From the NCBI RefSeq assembly GCF_021462505.1, contig NZ_JAKEDV010000010.1, positions 23,225 through 87,224 on the forward strand: a DNA stretch of 64,000 nt, given 5' to 3'. The translations under genes were made by a program, and so were the position numbers. The stretch is from Thermus brockianus (lineage in GTDB: Bacteria > Deinococcota > Deinococci > Deinococcales > Thermaceae). This document shows, piece by piece, positions 1 through 10,090 of this stretch; the first letter of the stretch is position 1; the number at the start of each line of letters is the position of its first letter. The notes under the pieces were generated by a model. That model was given only the letters and a program-made list of their open reading frames with translations, made no database searches and was not told the DNA's origin.

Positions 1-1
1 C

Positions 2-886
2 GAGCGGGGGGCGGAGCTCGCCCTGGGGCTTGAGCGCTACTGGCTCCTCCTGGACGCCGCCGCCATGTGGGTGGAGGCGGGGGAGGGGGAAAGGGCCCTC
101 CTCGCCTTGGAGGAAGCGAGGGAGGAGGTGGGGGAGATGGAAGGCGCCGAAGACGCCGCCACCCGCCACTACCTCCTGGCCCGGGCCCATCTCCTCCTGG
201 AAAACCCCAACCGCGCCCTCGAGGAGGTGCAGGAGGCCCTGAGGAGGGAGGAGGAAAGCGGCCACAAGGCCTACGGCACCCCTCTCCTCCTCGGCCAGGC
301 CCTCCTGCGCCTAGGCCGCTACCCGGAGGCCATGGCCGCCTTTCAGGAGGCCCTGGCGAGGGCCCAAGGGGAGGAGCGCCCCTATGTCCTCCACGAGATG
401 GGGGTGGCGGCCTTGGACCAGGGGGCCTACCTGGAGGCGGAGGAGTACCTCCGGCGCTTGGTGGAAGAGGAGGGCTACCCTTACCGGGCCCAGGCCCTGG
501 CGGACCTGGCGGAGGCCCTTTACCGCCAAGGGCGTTACCAGGAGGCGGAAAGCGTGGCCAAGGAGGCCATGGCCCAGGGGGCGGAGGCGGCGGGGGAGCT
601 CATCCTGGGCCACGTGGCCTACGACCTCATGCACCTGGAGGAGGCCTTGGCCCACTACCGCAAGGCGGCGGAGCTTTCCGAGGAGGGAAGCCGGGAGTGG
701 GTGGGGGCCCAGGAGATGGTGGTGGATACCCTGGCCCAGTTGGGCTACCGCTCCCCCGAGGAGATCCTGGCCCGCGCCGAGGCGGTGCTTCCCCATGTCC
801 ACCCTGCCGACGAGTGGCACCAGGCCCTCCTCGCCTACCGGGAGCGGGCGGAGGCCATCCTGCGCCAGGGCAGGCGGCCCAACTAG
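2..886 (+). CDS. TPR-repeat protein, 5' end outside the window
   Basis: The reading frame is open from base 2, before the first ATG at 65, so the gene almost certainly begins upstream and this is its C-terminal part (294 codons visible). The protein is helical, acidic and Ala/Leu/Glu-rich. It has tandem tetratricopeptide-like units with the usual spacing of small residues and Tyr/Leu (for example LGRYPEAMAAFQEAL and QGRYQEAESVAKEAM). TPR arrays are protein-interaction scaffolds; no catalytic domain is visible. The TAG stop lies in a CTAG shared with the convergent DUF4388 gene. Its specific role is unknown. Confidence 0.75.
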   Translation, partial: ERGAELALGLERYWLLLDAAAMWVEAGEGERALLALEEAREEVGEMEGAEDAATRHYLLARAHLLLENPNRALEEVQEALRREEESGHKAYGTPLLLGQALLRLGRYPEAMAAFQEALARAQGEERPYVLHEMGVAALDQGAYLEAEEYLRRLVEEEGYPYRAQALADLAEALYRQGRYQEAESVAKEAMAQGAEAAGELILGHVAYDLMHLEEALAHYRKAAELSEEGSREWVGAQEMVVDTLAQLGYRSPEEILARAEAVLPHVHPADEWHQALLAYRERAEAILRQGRRPN

Positions 887-1914
887 CCCCGCCGCAGGGG
901 GCTTAGGGCCTTAAGCACCTCCTGGGCCCGAAGGGGCTTGGGCAGGTGGAGGACCCTTAGGGGGCGGAAGAGGAGGCCTGGGGGCGTTTCGCTCACCAGG
1001 TACAAGGAGGCCAGTTTCCCTTCGGGGTGGGCCCGGATTTTGCGGACCCACTCCAGGGCTTTCTCCCCTTGCAGGATGACGCCCTTGGGCCTTTCCTTGA
1101 GGAGCCTCAGGGCCATCTCCAGGTCCTTGGCCAGGAGGACGCGGAAGCGGTGGGCCTCGAGGAGGTACAAAAGGAGCCTCCGCACCACCCCGCTCTCCGA
1201 AAGGATGAGGACCAAGGGGTCCTCCGCCAGGAGGGTGGAGGGGCGGACCAGGCCCCGGCTTTTGAGCTCAAAGAGGAGGTGGTACACCGCTTCTTCCGGC
1301 AGGCCCGAAAGGAGGGCCACGCTCCGCGCCCGGCGCACCCCGTCCAGGTGCTCCAACACCGCCCAGGCCTCGGGGGAAAGGGGGTGGCGGGTGGGGTCTT
1401 CCACCAGGTGGAGCACCTCGTCCGGGTCCACCTGGCCCCGGCGCCACTCGTCCAGGCGCCTCGCCGCCTCCATGAGGGCGGCGTCCGTGTCCAGGGTGTG
1501 GGGCAGGGCCACCTGGCTCCCCTCCGTGAGGGGTTCGGCCAAGATCTCCCCCTCCCTTTCCCCCAGGAGGGTGGCCAAGGCCTCCAGGACCTGGGCCTCC
1601 AGGGCCTCCCGTAGCTCCTCCTCCCCGATGAGGCCAAGCTCCAGGGCCAAGGCCCCTAAGGGGGTGCCGGGGTTCTCCCGGCCCTGGCGCTCCACCAGGG
1701 CCTGCACCTCCTCCAGGCTCAGGTGGCCGAGGCGCACCAGGTACTCCCCCAGGTGGGGCCCGGGCTCCGTGCGGGCGTAGAGGATGCGCCCGCCTAGGAG
1801 GTGGACCCGGCCATAGATGCGCCCCTGGAAGGCCACCACGGCGCTTTTCCGCTGGGCGGCGAGGGCCTTTAGGAGCTCGCCCAGGTCCAGTTCCTCCAAG
1901 GTGGCCCGGATCAT
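883..1914 (-). CDS. PATAN (DUF4388)-winged helix-degenerate receiver protein
   Basis: This is a 343-residue protein. Residues about 1-120 look like a PATAN/DUF4388 domain (start MIRATLEELDLGELLKAL, then GRIYGRVHLLGGRILYA), a family found in Deinococcus-Thermus, cyanobacterial and myxobacterial regulators. Residues about 185-230 resemble a winged helix (LLSGLPEEAVYHLLFELKSRG). Residues 235-343 have the hydrophobic pattern of a CheY-like receiver, but the expected phospho-acceptor strand reads GVILQGE, without Asp, so it is probably a pseudo-receiver. The start lies one base after the ruvB stop (TAG-C-ATG), suggesting cotranscription. A regulatory role is inferred; the partner is unknown. Confidence 0.7.
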   Translation of the reverse strand: MIRATLEELDLGELLKALAAQRKSAVVAFQGRIYGRVHLLGGRILYARTEPGPHLGEYLVRLGHLSLEEVQALVERQGRENPGTPLGALALELGLIGEEELREALEAQVLEALATLLGEREGEILAEPLTEGSQVALPHTLDTDAALMEAARRLDEWRRGQVDPDEVLHLVEDPTRHPLSPEAWAVLEHLDGVRRARSVALLSGLPEEAVYHLLFELKSRGLVRPSTLLAEDPLVLILSESGVVRRLLLYLLEAHRFRVLLAKDLEMALRLLKERPKGVILQGEKALEWVRKIRAHPEGKLASLYLVSETPPGLLFRPLRVLHLPKPLRAQEVLKALSPLRRG

Positions 1915-1915
1915 G

Positions 1916-2893
1916 CTAGAGAAGGGGTTCCGCCGGCGGCGGAAAGCCCAGGTGGCGGTAGGCCCTTTCCGTGGCCACCCGCCCCCTGGGGGTGCGCTTG
2001 AGGAGGCCCTGCTGGATGAGGTAGGGCTCGTGCACCTCCTCCAGGGTCCCGGGGTCCTCGGACACCGCCGTGGCCAGGGTGGCGAGGCCCACGGGGCCGC
2101 CGCCGAAGCGGAGGATGAGGGCCTCGAGGATCTCCCGGTCCCGCTTCTCCAGGCCGAGCTCGTCTAGCCCCAAGGTGGCCAGGGCCTCCTCGGCCCTTTC
2201 CCGGGTGATGACCCCTTCCCCCGCCACCTGGGCGAAGTCCCGCACCCTGCGGAAGAGCCGCTTGGCGATGCGCATGGTGCCCCGGCTCCGCTTGGCGATC
2301 TCTATGGCGGCCTCCTCGGCGATCTCCACCCCAAGGAGGCGGGCGTCCCGCTTGATCCCAAGGGCAAGCTCCTCCAGGCTGTAGTACTCCAGGTGCTCCA
2401 CGATGCCGAAGCGGCTCCTAAGGGGCGGGGTGATGAGGCCGGGGCGGGTGGTGGCCCCGATGAGGGTGAAGCGGGGAAGCTCCAGGCGGATGGTCCTCGC
2501 CGCCGGCCCCTGGCCGATGACGATGTCCATCTTGAAGTCCTCCATGGCCGGGTAGAGGTGCTCCTCCGCCTGGCGGCTTAGGCGGTGGATCTCGTCAATG
2601 AAGAGGATATCCCCCTCCTCCAGGGAGTTGGCCAGGATGGCGGCCAGGTCCCCAGGCTTCTCAATGGCCGGCCCCGAGGTGATGCGCAGGTTCACCCCGA
2701 GCTCGTGGGCGATGACGTGGGCCAGGGTGGTTTTGCCGAGACCGGGGGGCCCAAAGAGGAGGAGGTGCTCCAGGGGCTCCCCCCGGGCCTTGGCGGCCTC
2801 GAGGTAGACCCTGAGCTTTCTCTTGAGCCTCTCCTGGCCGATGTATTCGTCCAGGGTCTTGGGCCTTAGGGCAAGGTCCGGGTAAACCTCCAC
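1916..2893 (-). CDS. ruvB: Holliday junction branch migration ATPase RuvB
   Basis: RuvB is the AAA+ motor that, with RuvA, drives branch migration of Holliday junctions in recombinational repair. The 325-residue protein has Walker A GPPGLGKT at 48-55, Walker B ILFIDE ending at 101, sensor 1 LIGATTRPG, the arginine finger region [12 protein letters not shown], and a C-terminal winged helix ([13 protein letters not shown]). It matches remembered T. thermophilus RuvB with many substitutions. The start is GTG at 2893; a TATCAT -10 box lies 8 bases upstream, which suggests a leaderless transcript. It is divergent from panB and followed by the PATAN protein. Confidence 0.97.
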   Translation of the reverse strand: MEVYPDLALRPKTLDEYIGQERLKRKLRVYLEAAKARGEPLEHLLLFGPPGLGKTTLAHVIAHELGVNLRITSGPAIEKPGDLAAILANSLEEGDILFIDEIHRLSRQAEEHLYPAMEDFKMDIVIGQGPAARTIRLELPRFTLIGATTRPGLITPPLRSRFGIVEHLEYYSLEELALGIKRDARLLGVEIAEEAAIEIAKRSRGTMRIAKRLFRRVRDFAQVAGEGVITRERAEEALATLGLDELGLEKRDREILEALILRFGGGPVGLATLATAVSEDPGTLEEVHEPYLIQQGLLKRTPRGRVATERAYRHLGFPPPAEPLL

Positions 2894-2901
2894 GCCCTTT
2901 C

Positions 2902-2911
2902 ATGATAGCCT
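2902..2911. promoter_or_regulatory. Overlapping divergent -10 boxes for ruvB and panB
   Basis: The gap between the two GTG start codons is only 24 bases. On the minus strand TATCAT (2907-2902) ends 8 bases before the ruvB start. On the plus strand TAGCCT (2906-2911) ends 6 bases before the panB start. Both boxes fit TANNNT, they share two bases, and neither gene has room for a ribosome binding site. Confidence 0.65.
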
Positions 2912-2917
2912 TTTCCC

Positions 2918-3703
2918 GTGCGGCGCACGGTGAAGGAGTTTCGCCAGGCTAAGGGCAAGAGGCTCGTCTACCTCACGGCCTACGACTACCCCACGGCCCG
3001 GCTGGCTGAGGCCGCCGGGGTGGACGCCATCTTGGTGGGGGACTCCTTGGGCATGGTGGTGCTGGGCTACCCCTCCACCGTCCCCGTCACCTTGGAGGAG
3101 ATGCTCCACCACACCAAGGCGGCCAGGCGGGGAGCCCCGGAGACCTTTTTGGTGGCGGACCTGCCCTACCTGAGCTACGCCACCCTGGACCGGGCCTTGA
3201 GGGCGGCGGAGCGCCTCCTCAAGGAGGGCGGGGCGGATGCGGTGAAGCTGGAGGGGGGCGAGGAGGTGGCGGAGATTGTCAAGGGCCTCACCCGGGCCGG
3301 GGTGCCGGTCCTGGGGCACGTGGGCCTCACCCCCCAGACGGCGAGCCAGCTTGGGGGCTACAGGCTCCAGGGTAAGGGCAAAGAGGAGGCCGAGCGCATC
3401 CTGAAAGGGGCCTTGGCCTTGGAGGAGGCGGGGGCCTATGGGGTGGTGCTGGAGATGGTGCCCGCCTCCTTGGCCAAGGAGATCACAGAGCGGCTTTCCA
3501 TCCACACCGTGGGCATCGGGGCGGGGCCCCATACGGACGCCCAGGTCCTGGTCTTCCACGATGTGGTGGGGCTTTATGGGGAGTTCAAGCCCCGCTTTGT
3601 AAAGCGCTACCTGGAGGCGGGGAAGCTCATCCAAGAGGCCCTTGCAAAGTACGCCGAGGAGGTGCGGGAAGGGGTTTTCCCTGGCCCCGAGCACAGCTTC
3701 TAG
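2918..3703 (+). CDS. panB: Ketopantoate hydroxymethyltransferase PanB
   Basis: PanB transfers a hydroxymethyl group from methylenetetrahydrofolate to 2-oxoisovalerate, the first committed step of pantothenate and CoA synthesis. The protein is 261 residues, the usual length. The metal-binding residues are in place: Asp42 in VGDSLGM, Asp81 in VADLPY and Glu in KLEGG; the catalytic Glu lies in LEMVP. The (beta/alpha)8 pattern is complete, including GHVGLTPQ and HTVGIGAG. The start is GTG with a -10-like TAGCCT six bases before it, so leaderless expression is likely. No panC or panD is nearby. Confidence 0.96.
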   Translation: MRRTVKEFRQAKGKRLVYLTAYDYPTARLAEAAGVDAILVGDSLGMVVLGYPSTVPVTLEEMLHHTKAARRGAPETFLVADLPYLSYATLDRALRAAERLLKEGGADAVKLEGGEEVAEIVKGLTRAGVPVLGHVGLTPQTASQLGGYRLQGKGKEEAERILKGALALEEAGAYGVVLEMVPASLAKEITERLSIHTVGIGAGPHTDAQVLVFHDVVGLYGEFKPRFVKRYLEAGKLIQEALAKYAEEVREGVFPGPEHSF

Positions 3704-3710
3704 CCCTACA

Positions 3711-4651
<941 letters not shown>

Positions 4652-4655
<4 letters not shown>

Positions 4656-5533
4656 ACGCTTTCCAGGCCCTTCCGGCGGCAGGGGTGGGAACGTCCAAAG
4701 GGCACACGCTCTACGTGGGGGATGCCCGGGAGGTGCTCAGCCGGTTGCCCGAGGCCTCCGTGCACCTGGTCATCACCTCTCCCCCCTACTGGACCCTGAA
4801 GCGCTACGAGGACGTGCCCGGCCAGCTCGGCCACGTGGAGGATTACGAGGCGTTCTTGGACGAGCTGGACCGGGTCTGGCGGGAGGTGTACCGCCTACTG
4901 GTGCCTGGGGGCAGGCTCATCGTGGTGGTGGGGGATGTGGCCGTGGCCCGGAAACGCTTCGGGCGGCACCTGGTCTTTCCCCTCCACGCCGACATCCAGG
5001 TGCGGTGCCGGAAGATGGGCTTCGACAACCTGAACCCCATCCTTTGGCACAAGCACACCAACGCCGCCCTAGAAGCGGACCGCCCCGGGTTCTTCCTGGG
5101 CAGGCCCTACGAGCCCGGGGCCATCATCAAGACCGAGGTGGAATACATCCTCATGCAAAGGAAGCCCGGGGGCTACCGCAAGCCCACCCCGGCGCAGCGG
5201 GAGGCCTCCCGCATCCCCAAAGAACTCTTTGCCCGCTGGTTCCGGCAAATCTGGGACGACATTCCCGGGGAAAGCACCAAGGCCCACCCGGCGCCCTTCC
5301 CCTTGGAGCTGGCGGAGAGGCTCGTGCGCATGTTCAGCTTCGTGGGGGATGTGGTGCTAGACCCCTTCGCCGGCACCGGCACCACCCTTATCGCCGCTGC
5401 CCGGTGGGGGAGGCGGGCTTTGGGGGTGGAGCTCGTGCCCAAGTACGCCGAGCTCGCCCAAAAGCGCTTCGCCCAGGAGCTCCCAGAGGCTCGGCTTGAA
5501 CCCCTGGAGGTTTGGCGATGGAGCGAGACCTAG
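4652..5533 (+). CDS. Site-specific DNA methyltransferase, TSPPY type
   Basis: This is a 293-residue adenine-N6 or cytosine-N4 DNA methyltransferase. The catalytic motif IV TSPPYW is at residues 42-47 and the S-adenosylmethionine motif I DPFAGTGTT is at 237-245, so the order is permuted as in beta-class enzymes. The central variable part is the likely target-recognition region. TSPPYW occurs in many N4-cytosine enzymes, but the class is not certain. A longer reading frame begins at 4589; I chose the ATG at 4652 because of the ATGA overlap with the upstream gene and the TATACT box. The next gene, overlapping by 16 bases, looks like its cognate nuclease. Confidence 0.9.
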
Positions 5534-6189
5534 CCAGGGAGTTAGAGCGCCTTTTGCAAGGGGTGCTGGGTACCTCCTCCCAGGACAGCGGGCGTCAAGG
5601 CGGCCTGGCCAAGTACTTGGTAGAGCGGCTAAAGGACCGCCTTCCGTCCCGCCTTTGGCCCTATCTGGAAGCGGAGGTCCAGGTGCCAGGCTTGGCGCGG
5701 GAAAAAGCTTGGGACCTGGGCTTGGTCTACCCTGTGGAGCCCTCTCTCCCGAAAAAGCCCCGGCTCCTCCTTTCGCTCAAGTCCATTCTGCGAAACCCCT
5801 CGGGTTCGTGGCCTAACCGCCTGGATGACTTGGTGGGGGAGGTCTCCTCCGTTCAGATGCTTTTCCCGGAGGTGGTGGTGGGGTACGTCGTGGTTTTAGA
5901 CCACGGCGCCCCTACCAAGCGGAAGGGCACCTACAAGCGGCCCGAAGGGGACGAACTCCTTTCCATCTATGCCCGCTTTAAGGAAGGCCTGGCCGCCTTA
6001 GCCCAAAGGCGGCCGCCCCTTTGGGCCCAAGGGCTTGTGGAGGCCCATTGGGTCTTGGAGATGGACAGCCGCAAGAAGCCGCTTCTGCGAAATCCCGAAG
6101 AAACGGTTCGTGCGGGCGAGGCTTTTTTAGATACTTTGGTGGAGGCCTTGCGCCAGCGGGAGCCCCTCCTTTTCCTAGACGAGGGCTAG
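5518..6189 (+). CDS. Probable type II restriction endonuclease, PD-(D/E)XK-like
   Basis: I do not recognise a named family for this 223-residue protein. It overlaps the methyltransferase by 16 bases and has a good ribosome binding site (GGAGG, 7 bases before ATG 5518). A candidate active site is Asp66 in AWDLGLVY followed by SLKS at 86-89, a Ser-X-Lys version of the (D/E)XK core. NPSGSWPNRLDDL just after it resembles the SxxxNRxDD stretch I remember in several type II nucleases. Partner context and core motif together support a restriction enzyme; specificity is unknown. The 3' end overlaps the convergent lysN by 15 bases. Confidence 0.7.
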   Translation: MERDLARELERLLQGVLGTSSQDSGRQGGLAKYLVERLKDRLPSRLWPYLEAEVQVPGLAREKAWDLGLVYPVEPSLPKKPRLLLSLKSILRNPSGSWPNRLDDLVGEVSSVQMLFPEVVVGYVVVLDHGAPTKRKGTYKRPEGDELLSIYARFKEGLAALAQRRPPLWAQGLVEAHWVLEMDSRKKPLLRNPEETVRAGEAFLDTLVEALRQREPLLFLDEG

Positions 6190-7368
6190 AAGCCTCTTAA
6201 GCGCCCTTCCCAGGCGGCGCACGCCCTCTTCTATCCGGGCCCGGTCCATGGTGGCGTAGGAAAGCCTTAGGGTGTTCTCCCCACCCCCCTCGGCGAAGAA
6301 GGGGCTGCCGGGCACGAAGGCCACGTTTTCCTCTATGGCCCGTTGGAAGAGGCGCTCGGCGGAAAGCCCTTCGGGTAGGGTCATCCAGACGAACATGCCC
6401 CCCTTGGGCCGGGTGTAGCGCACCCCCGCGGGCATCTCCCGGTCCAGGGCGGAGAGCATGGCCTCCGCCTTCTCCCGGTAGGTTTGGCGGATGAGGGCGA
6501 GGCGCTCGGGGAAGCCCTCCTGTACCAAGGCGTGGACCAGCATCTGGTTGAGGACGGGGGAGTGGAGGTCCGCCCCCTGCTTGGCCTGGGTGAGCTTCAG
6601 GATGGCCTCGGGGTGGGCGGCCACGAAGGCCACCCTGAGGCCCGGGGCGAGGATTTTGGAGAAGCTGCTCAGGTAGATGACCCCGGGGTAACCCGCCTCC
6701 CGGGCGAGTTCAAAGAGGCTTGGAAGCCGGCTTTCCCCAAAGTAGAGCTCCCGGTAGGCGTCGTCCTCCACCACCACGAGGCCCCTTGCCATGGCCATCT
6801 CCAGGAGGCGCTTACGGGCGGGAAGGGGCATGAGACCCCCCGAGGGGTTTTGGAAGGAGGGGATGAGGTAGAGGAAGCGGGGGCGTTCCCCCTTCAGGGC
6901 TTCTTCCAGGGCCTCGAGGTCCGGCCCCTCTTCCCCGGCGGGCACGGTGAGGAAGCGGGGACCATAGGGCCGGAAGGCCTGGATGGCCCCCATGTAGCTG
7001 GGGGCCTCCAGGAGGAGGGGGCTTCCTTCGTCCAGGAAGACCTTCCCCAGGAGGTCCAAGACCTGCTGGCTTCCCGTGGTGATGAGGACCTCCTCTGGGC
7101 TTAGGCCAAGCCACTCCGCCACCCAGGCCCTTAGGGGGAAGTAGCCCTCCGTGGGCCCATACTGCAAGGCCACCTCGCCCTTATCCCGGAGGATGGCGGC
7201 CGCCTTTTCCGCCGCCAAGCCCTTGGGGAAAAGCTCGGGGGCGGGAAGCCCCCCGGCGAAGCTGATGACCCCAGGGCGCTGGGTGAGCTTGAGGAGCTCC
7301 CGGATGGTGGAGGCCTGGATGCGGCGCGCCCTTTCGCCAAAAAGGGTATTCCAGTCTAGGGTTTTCAC
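6175..7368 (-). CDS. lysN: 2-aminoadipate aminotransferase LysN
   Basis: LysN is a PLP-dependent class I/II aminotransferase of the alpha-aminoadipate route of lysine synthesis, converting 2-oxoadipate to 2-aminoadipate; it may also act on branched-chain and aromatic substrates. The 397-residue length and most of the sequence match remembered T. thermophilus LysN. The PLP lysine is Lys238 in SSFSKIL. Substrate-binding motifs include SFAGGLPAPELFP, LQYGPTEGY, PSFQNPSGG and the C-terminal RLSYA. The start is GTG with TAGAAT ending 6 bases before it. No other lys genes are in the window. Confidence 0.93.
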   Translation of the reverse strand: MKTLDWNTLFGERARRIQASTIRELLKLTQRPGVISFAGGLPAPELFPKGLAAEKAAAILRDKGEVALQYGPTEGYFPLRAWVAEWLGLSPEEVLITTGSQQVLDLLGKVFLDEGSPLLLEAPSYMGAIQAFRPYGPRFLTVPAGEEGPDLEALEEALKGERPRFLYLIPSFQNPSGGLMPLPARKRLLEMAMARGLVVVEDDAYRELYFGESRLPSLFELAREAGYPGVIYLSSFSKILAPGLRVAFVAAHPEAILKLTQAKQGADLHSPVLNQMLVHALVQEGFPERLALIRQTYREKAEAMLSALDREMPAGVRYTRPKGGMFVWMTLPEGLSAERLFQRAIEENVAFVPGSPFFAEGGGENTLRLSYATMDRARIEEGVRRLGRALKRLLALV

Positions 7369-7374
7369 TTACCC

Positions 7375-7380
7375 ATTCTA
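7375..7380 (-). promoter_or_regulatory. -10 box of lysN
   Basis: TAGAAT on the minus strand ends 6 bases before the lysN GTG. The gap to the upstream dgt stop is only 16 bases and has no Shine-Dalgarno sequence, so a leaderless transcript is likely. Confidence 0.6.
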
Positions 7381-7384
7381 CGCC

Positions 7385-8515
7385 TTAGGGGAAGAGGCGG
7401 CGGTAGGCTTCCAGGGCGTAGCGGTCCGTCATGCCGGCGATGTAGTCGCACACCGCCCGCTCCAGGCCCTCCTCGGAAATCCTGGCCTGCACCTCTTTGG
7501 GTAGCGTTTCCGGATAGCGGGTGTAGGCGCGGAAAAGCCCTTCCAGCGCGGTTTCGGCCTTGAGCCTTTCCCGGAGCACCTCGGGGTGGCGGTAGAAGCG
7601 CTCCAGCAAAAACGCCTTGAGCTCCTTAAGTCCCCGTTCCGCCTCCTCCGTGAGGGCGGCGAGGCGGCTTGGGTGGTGGCGCACCGCTTCGGCGCTTTGC
7701 ACCTGGGCCGCTTCCAGGCGGGCGTGGGTGGCCTCAATGGCGGCGGTGATGAAGTAGCCCAAAAGTTGCCGCACCAGAACCCGCCGCTCCAGCTCGGGAA
7801 GCCGCAGGAGGTCCAGCCCTTCCTCCTGGGCCAAGGCCTTGAGGAGGGGGACGTCCAGAAGCTCCTCCGGGCGCAGAAGCCCCGCCCTTAGCCCGTCGTC
7901 CAGGTCGTGGGCGGCGTAGGCGATGGCGTCGGAGAGGTCCACCACCTGGGCCTCAAGGGTGCCCTGCCCTTGGTACTGTTCCTTGAAGCCCGGGACATAG
8001 GCGGCCTCGTGGGTGGCGATGCCCTCCAGGACCTCGTGGGTAAGGTTGAGGCCGCGGAAGCCCGGGTAGCGCACCTCCAGGTGGGTGAGGATGCGCAGGG
8101 CCTGGGCGTTGTGCTCAAACCCCCCATGCGCCTTCATGAGCTCGTGCAGGACCTTTTCCCCCGTGTGGCCGAAGGGGGGGTGGCCCAGGTCGTGGGAGAG
8201 GGCGATGGCCTCGGTGAGGTCCTCGTTGAGGCCGAGGGCCCGGGCGATGGAGCGGGATACCTGGGCCACCTCCAGGGTGTGGGTGAGGCGGGTGCGGTAG
8301 TAGTCCCCCGCCCAGCCCGGAAGCACCTGGGTCTTGTACTCCAGGCGGCGGAAGGCGGTGGTGTGGAGGATGCGGTCCCGGTCCTTCTGGTAGGGGGTGC
8401 GGAAGGGGGACTCGGGCTCCGGGTGCATGCGCCCCCGGGTGTCCTTGGCTTTCTGGGCGTAGGGGGCGAGGCGGCTGGCCTCCAGTTCCAGAAGGGTTTC
8501 CCGAGGGAACAGCAT
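7385..8515 (-). CDS. dgt: dNTP triphosphohydrolase (dGTPase-like HD protein)
   Basis: This 376-residue HD-domain enzyme removes triphosphate from deoxynucleoside triphosphates, limiting dNTP pools. The metal-binding HD residues are His79 in RLTHTLEV and the His-Asp pair at 108-109 in ALSHDLGHPPFGHTGE, a signature of the Dgt family. The N-terminal YQKDRDRILHTTAFRRLEYKT is also typical. Thermus enzymes of this kind are known to act on several dNTPs rather than only dGTP; that breadth is family knowledge. Its ATG directly follows the fabF TAG stop, so it probably belongs to the fab transcript. Confidence 0.92.
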   Translation of the reverse strand: MLFPRETLLELEASRLAPYAQKAKDTRGRMHPEPESPFRTPYQKDRDRILHTTAFRRLEYKTQVLPGWAGDYYRTRLTHTLEVAQVSRSIARALGLNEDLTEAIALSHDLGHPPFGHTGEKVLHELMKAHGGFEHNAQALRILTHLEVRYPGFRGLNLTHEVLEGIATHEAAYVPGFKEQYQGQGTLEAQVVDLSDAIAYAAHDLDDGLRAGLLRPEELLDVPLLKALAQEEGLDLLRLPELERRVLVRQLLGYFITAAIEATHARLEAAQVQSAEAVRHHPSRLAALTEEAERGLKELKAFLLERFYRHPEVLRERLKAETALEGLFRAYTRYPETLPKEVQARISEEGLERAVCDYIAGMTDRYALEAYRRLFP

Positions 8516-9742
8516 CTAGACCCGCTTGAAGAGGAGGACGGCGTTGTGGCCGCCGAAGGCGAAGGAGTTGGAAAGGGCGTAGTCCACCCTGGCCTCCCGG
8601 GGTTCGGGCACGAAGTCCAGGTCCAGCTCGGGGTCGGGGTCCTCCAGGTTAAGGGTGGGGGGGATGACCCCGTGGTGGAGGGCCTGCACCGTGGCGATGG
8701 CCTCCACCGCCCCCGCCGCCCCCAGGAGGTGGCCGATCATGCTCTTGGTGCTGGAGACCATGAGGCGCTTGGCGTGCTCCCCGAAGACCCGCTTGATGGC
8801 TAACACCTCCGCCCTATCCCCCACGGGGGTGGAGGTGCCGTGGGCGTTGATGTAGCCCACGGCCTCCGGGGGCACTTTGCCGTCCTCCAGGGCCCGGCGC
8901 ATGGCCAGGGCGGCCCCCTTCCCTTCGGGGTGGGGCTCGGTGATGTGGTGGGCGTCAGCGCTCCGGCCGAAGCCCACGATCTCGGCGTAGATCCTGGCTC
9001 CCCGCTTTTGGGCGTGCTCGTACGCTTCCAGGACCAGGACCCCGGCTCCTTCCCCCATGACGAACCCGTCCCGGCTTAGGGTGAAGGGGCGGCTCGCCTT
9101 ATGGGGCTCCTCGTTCCGGGTGGAAAGGGCCCGCATCACGGCGAAGGCCCCGATGGCCATGGGGGTGATGGCCGCCTCCGTCCCCCCGGCAAGGACCACG
9201 TCCGCCTCCCCCAGCTGGATCATGCGGAAGGCCTGGCCGATGGCGTCCGAGCCGGTGGCGCAGGCGGTGACGGCGGTGGTGGAAGGCCCCATGAAGCCGT
9301 AGCGCATGGCGATGTGGGCCGAGGCCATGTTGGCGATCATCATGGGGATGAAGAAGGGGCTGATGCGGTTGGGGCCCCTTTCTAGGAAGACCTTGCTCTG
9401 CGCCTCCCAGGTTTCCATGCCCCCGATGCCCGTGCCCACCAAGGTGCCCACCCGTTCGGGGTCCAGGGCACCCGGTTCCAGCCCGGCATCTTGGAGGGCC
9501 AGCTCGGCGGCGATGAGGGCGTACTGGGCGAAGCGGTCCAGGCGCTTGATTTCCTTCTTGTCCAGGTAGGCCTCGGGGTCCACGTCCACCTCGGCGGCGA
9601 TGCGCACGGGAAGCGCCGAGGCGTCAAAGCGGGTGATGGGGCGGACCCCGCTCTTGCCCTCCAGTTGGGCCTTGTGGAAGGCCTCCTGCCCCACCCCGAT
9701 GGGGGTGAGGGCGCCGAGGCCGGTGACCACCACGCGTCGCAT
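8516..9742 (-). CDS. fabF: 3-oxoacyl-ACP synthase II FabF
   Basis: FabF condenses malonyl-ACP with a growing acyl-ACP in type II fatty acid synthesis. The 408-residue protein has the full catalytic triad: Cys161 in TACATGSD, His in [11 protein letters not shown] and His in [10 protein letters not shown]. The open frame extends upstream to 9811, but [18 protein letters not shown] is the conserved N-terminus, giving an ATG at 9742. TATACT ends 6 bases before it, and an intrinsic terminator separates it from acpP, so fabF appears to have its own start. Confidence 0.97.
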   Translation of the reverse strand: MRRVVVTGLGALTPIGVGQEAFHKAQLEGKSGVRPITRFDASALPVRIAAEVDVDPEAYLDKKEIKRLDRFAQYALIAAELALQDAGLEPGALDPERVGTLVGTGIGGMETWEAQSKVFLERGPNRISPFFIPMMIANMASAHIAMRYGFMGPSTTAVTACATGSDAIGQAFRMIQLGEADVVLAGGTEAAITPMAIGAFAVMRALSTRNEEPHKASRPFTLSRDGFVMGEGAGVLVLEAYEHAQKRGARIYAEIVGFGRSADAHHITEPHPEGKGAALAMRRALEDGKVPPEAVGYINAHGTSTPVGDRAEVLAIKRVFGEHAKRLMVSSTKSMIGHLLGAAGAVEAIATVQALHHGVIPPTLNLEDPDPELDLDFVPEPREARVDYALSNSFAFGGHNAVLLFKRV

Positions 9743-9748
9743 GGGGGT

Positions 9749-9754
9749 AGTATA
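9749..9754 (-). promoter_or_regulatory. -10 box of fabF
   Basis: TATACT on the minus strand ends 6 bases before the fabF ATG, a leaderless arrangement just downstream of the acpP terminator. Confidence 0.65.
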
Positions 9755-9778
9755 CCCCGTGGCCTTCCCAAAAGGCCG

Positions 9779-9803
9779 GGGAGCGGGGAAGCACCCCGCT
9801 CCC
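9779..9803 (-). terminator. Hairpin between acpP and fabF
   Basis: A 10-bp stem (GGGAGCGGGG paired with CCCCGCTCCC) encloses a 5-base loop just after the acpP stop. On the minus strand a short CCTTTT tract follows about 6 bases later. This fits a partial intrinsic terminator, which would let acpP be expressed more strongly than fabF. Confidence 0.6.
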
Positions 9804-9820
9804 GGAGGCACGGATGGGTA

Positions 9821-10063
9821 CTAACCCAGCTTGGCCTTGATGTACTCCACGGCGTCCTTCACGGTGCGGATCTTCTCGGCCTCCTCGTCGGAGATTTCCA
9901 GGCCGAACTCGTCCTCCAGGCCCATGATGAGCTCCACGGTGTCCAGGGAGTCCGCCCCCAGGTCCTCAATGAAGCGGGCCTCGAGGGTCACCTTCTCCGC
10001 CTCCACCTGGAGCTTGTCCGCGATAACCGCCTTGACCTTTTCAAAGATTTCCTGCTCCGTCAT
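9821..10063 (-). CDS. acpP: Acyl carrier protein
   Basis: This 80-residue acidic protein carries the acyl chain during fatty acid synthesis. The 4'-phosphopantetheine attachment site is Ser39 in [10 protein letters not shown], and the helices around it are typical of ACP. ATG 10063 is preceded by GGGAGG at good spacing, so it is preferred over an in-frame start at 10090. It lies between fabG and fabF in the usual fab order. Confidence 0.97.
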   Translation of the reverse strand: MTEQEIFEKVKAVIADKLQVEAEKVTLEARFIEDLGADSLDTVELIMGLEDEFGLEISDEEAEKIRTVKDAVEYIKAKLG

Positions 10064-10090
10064 GGAAACCTCCCTGGGGGATTTTACCAC

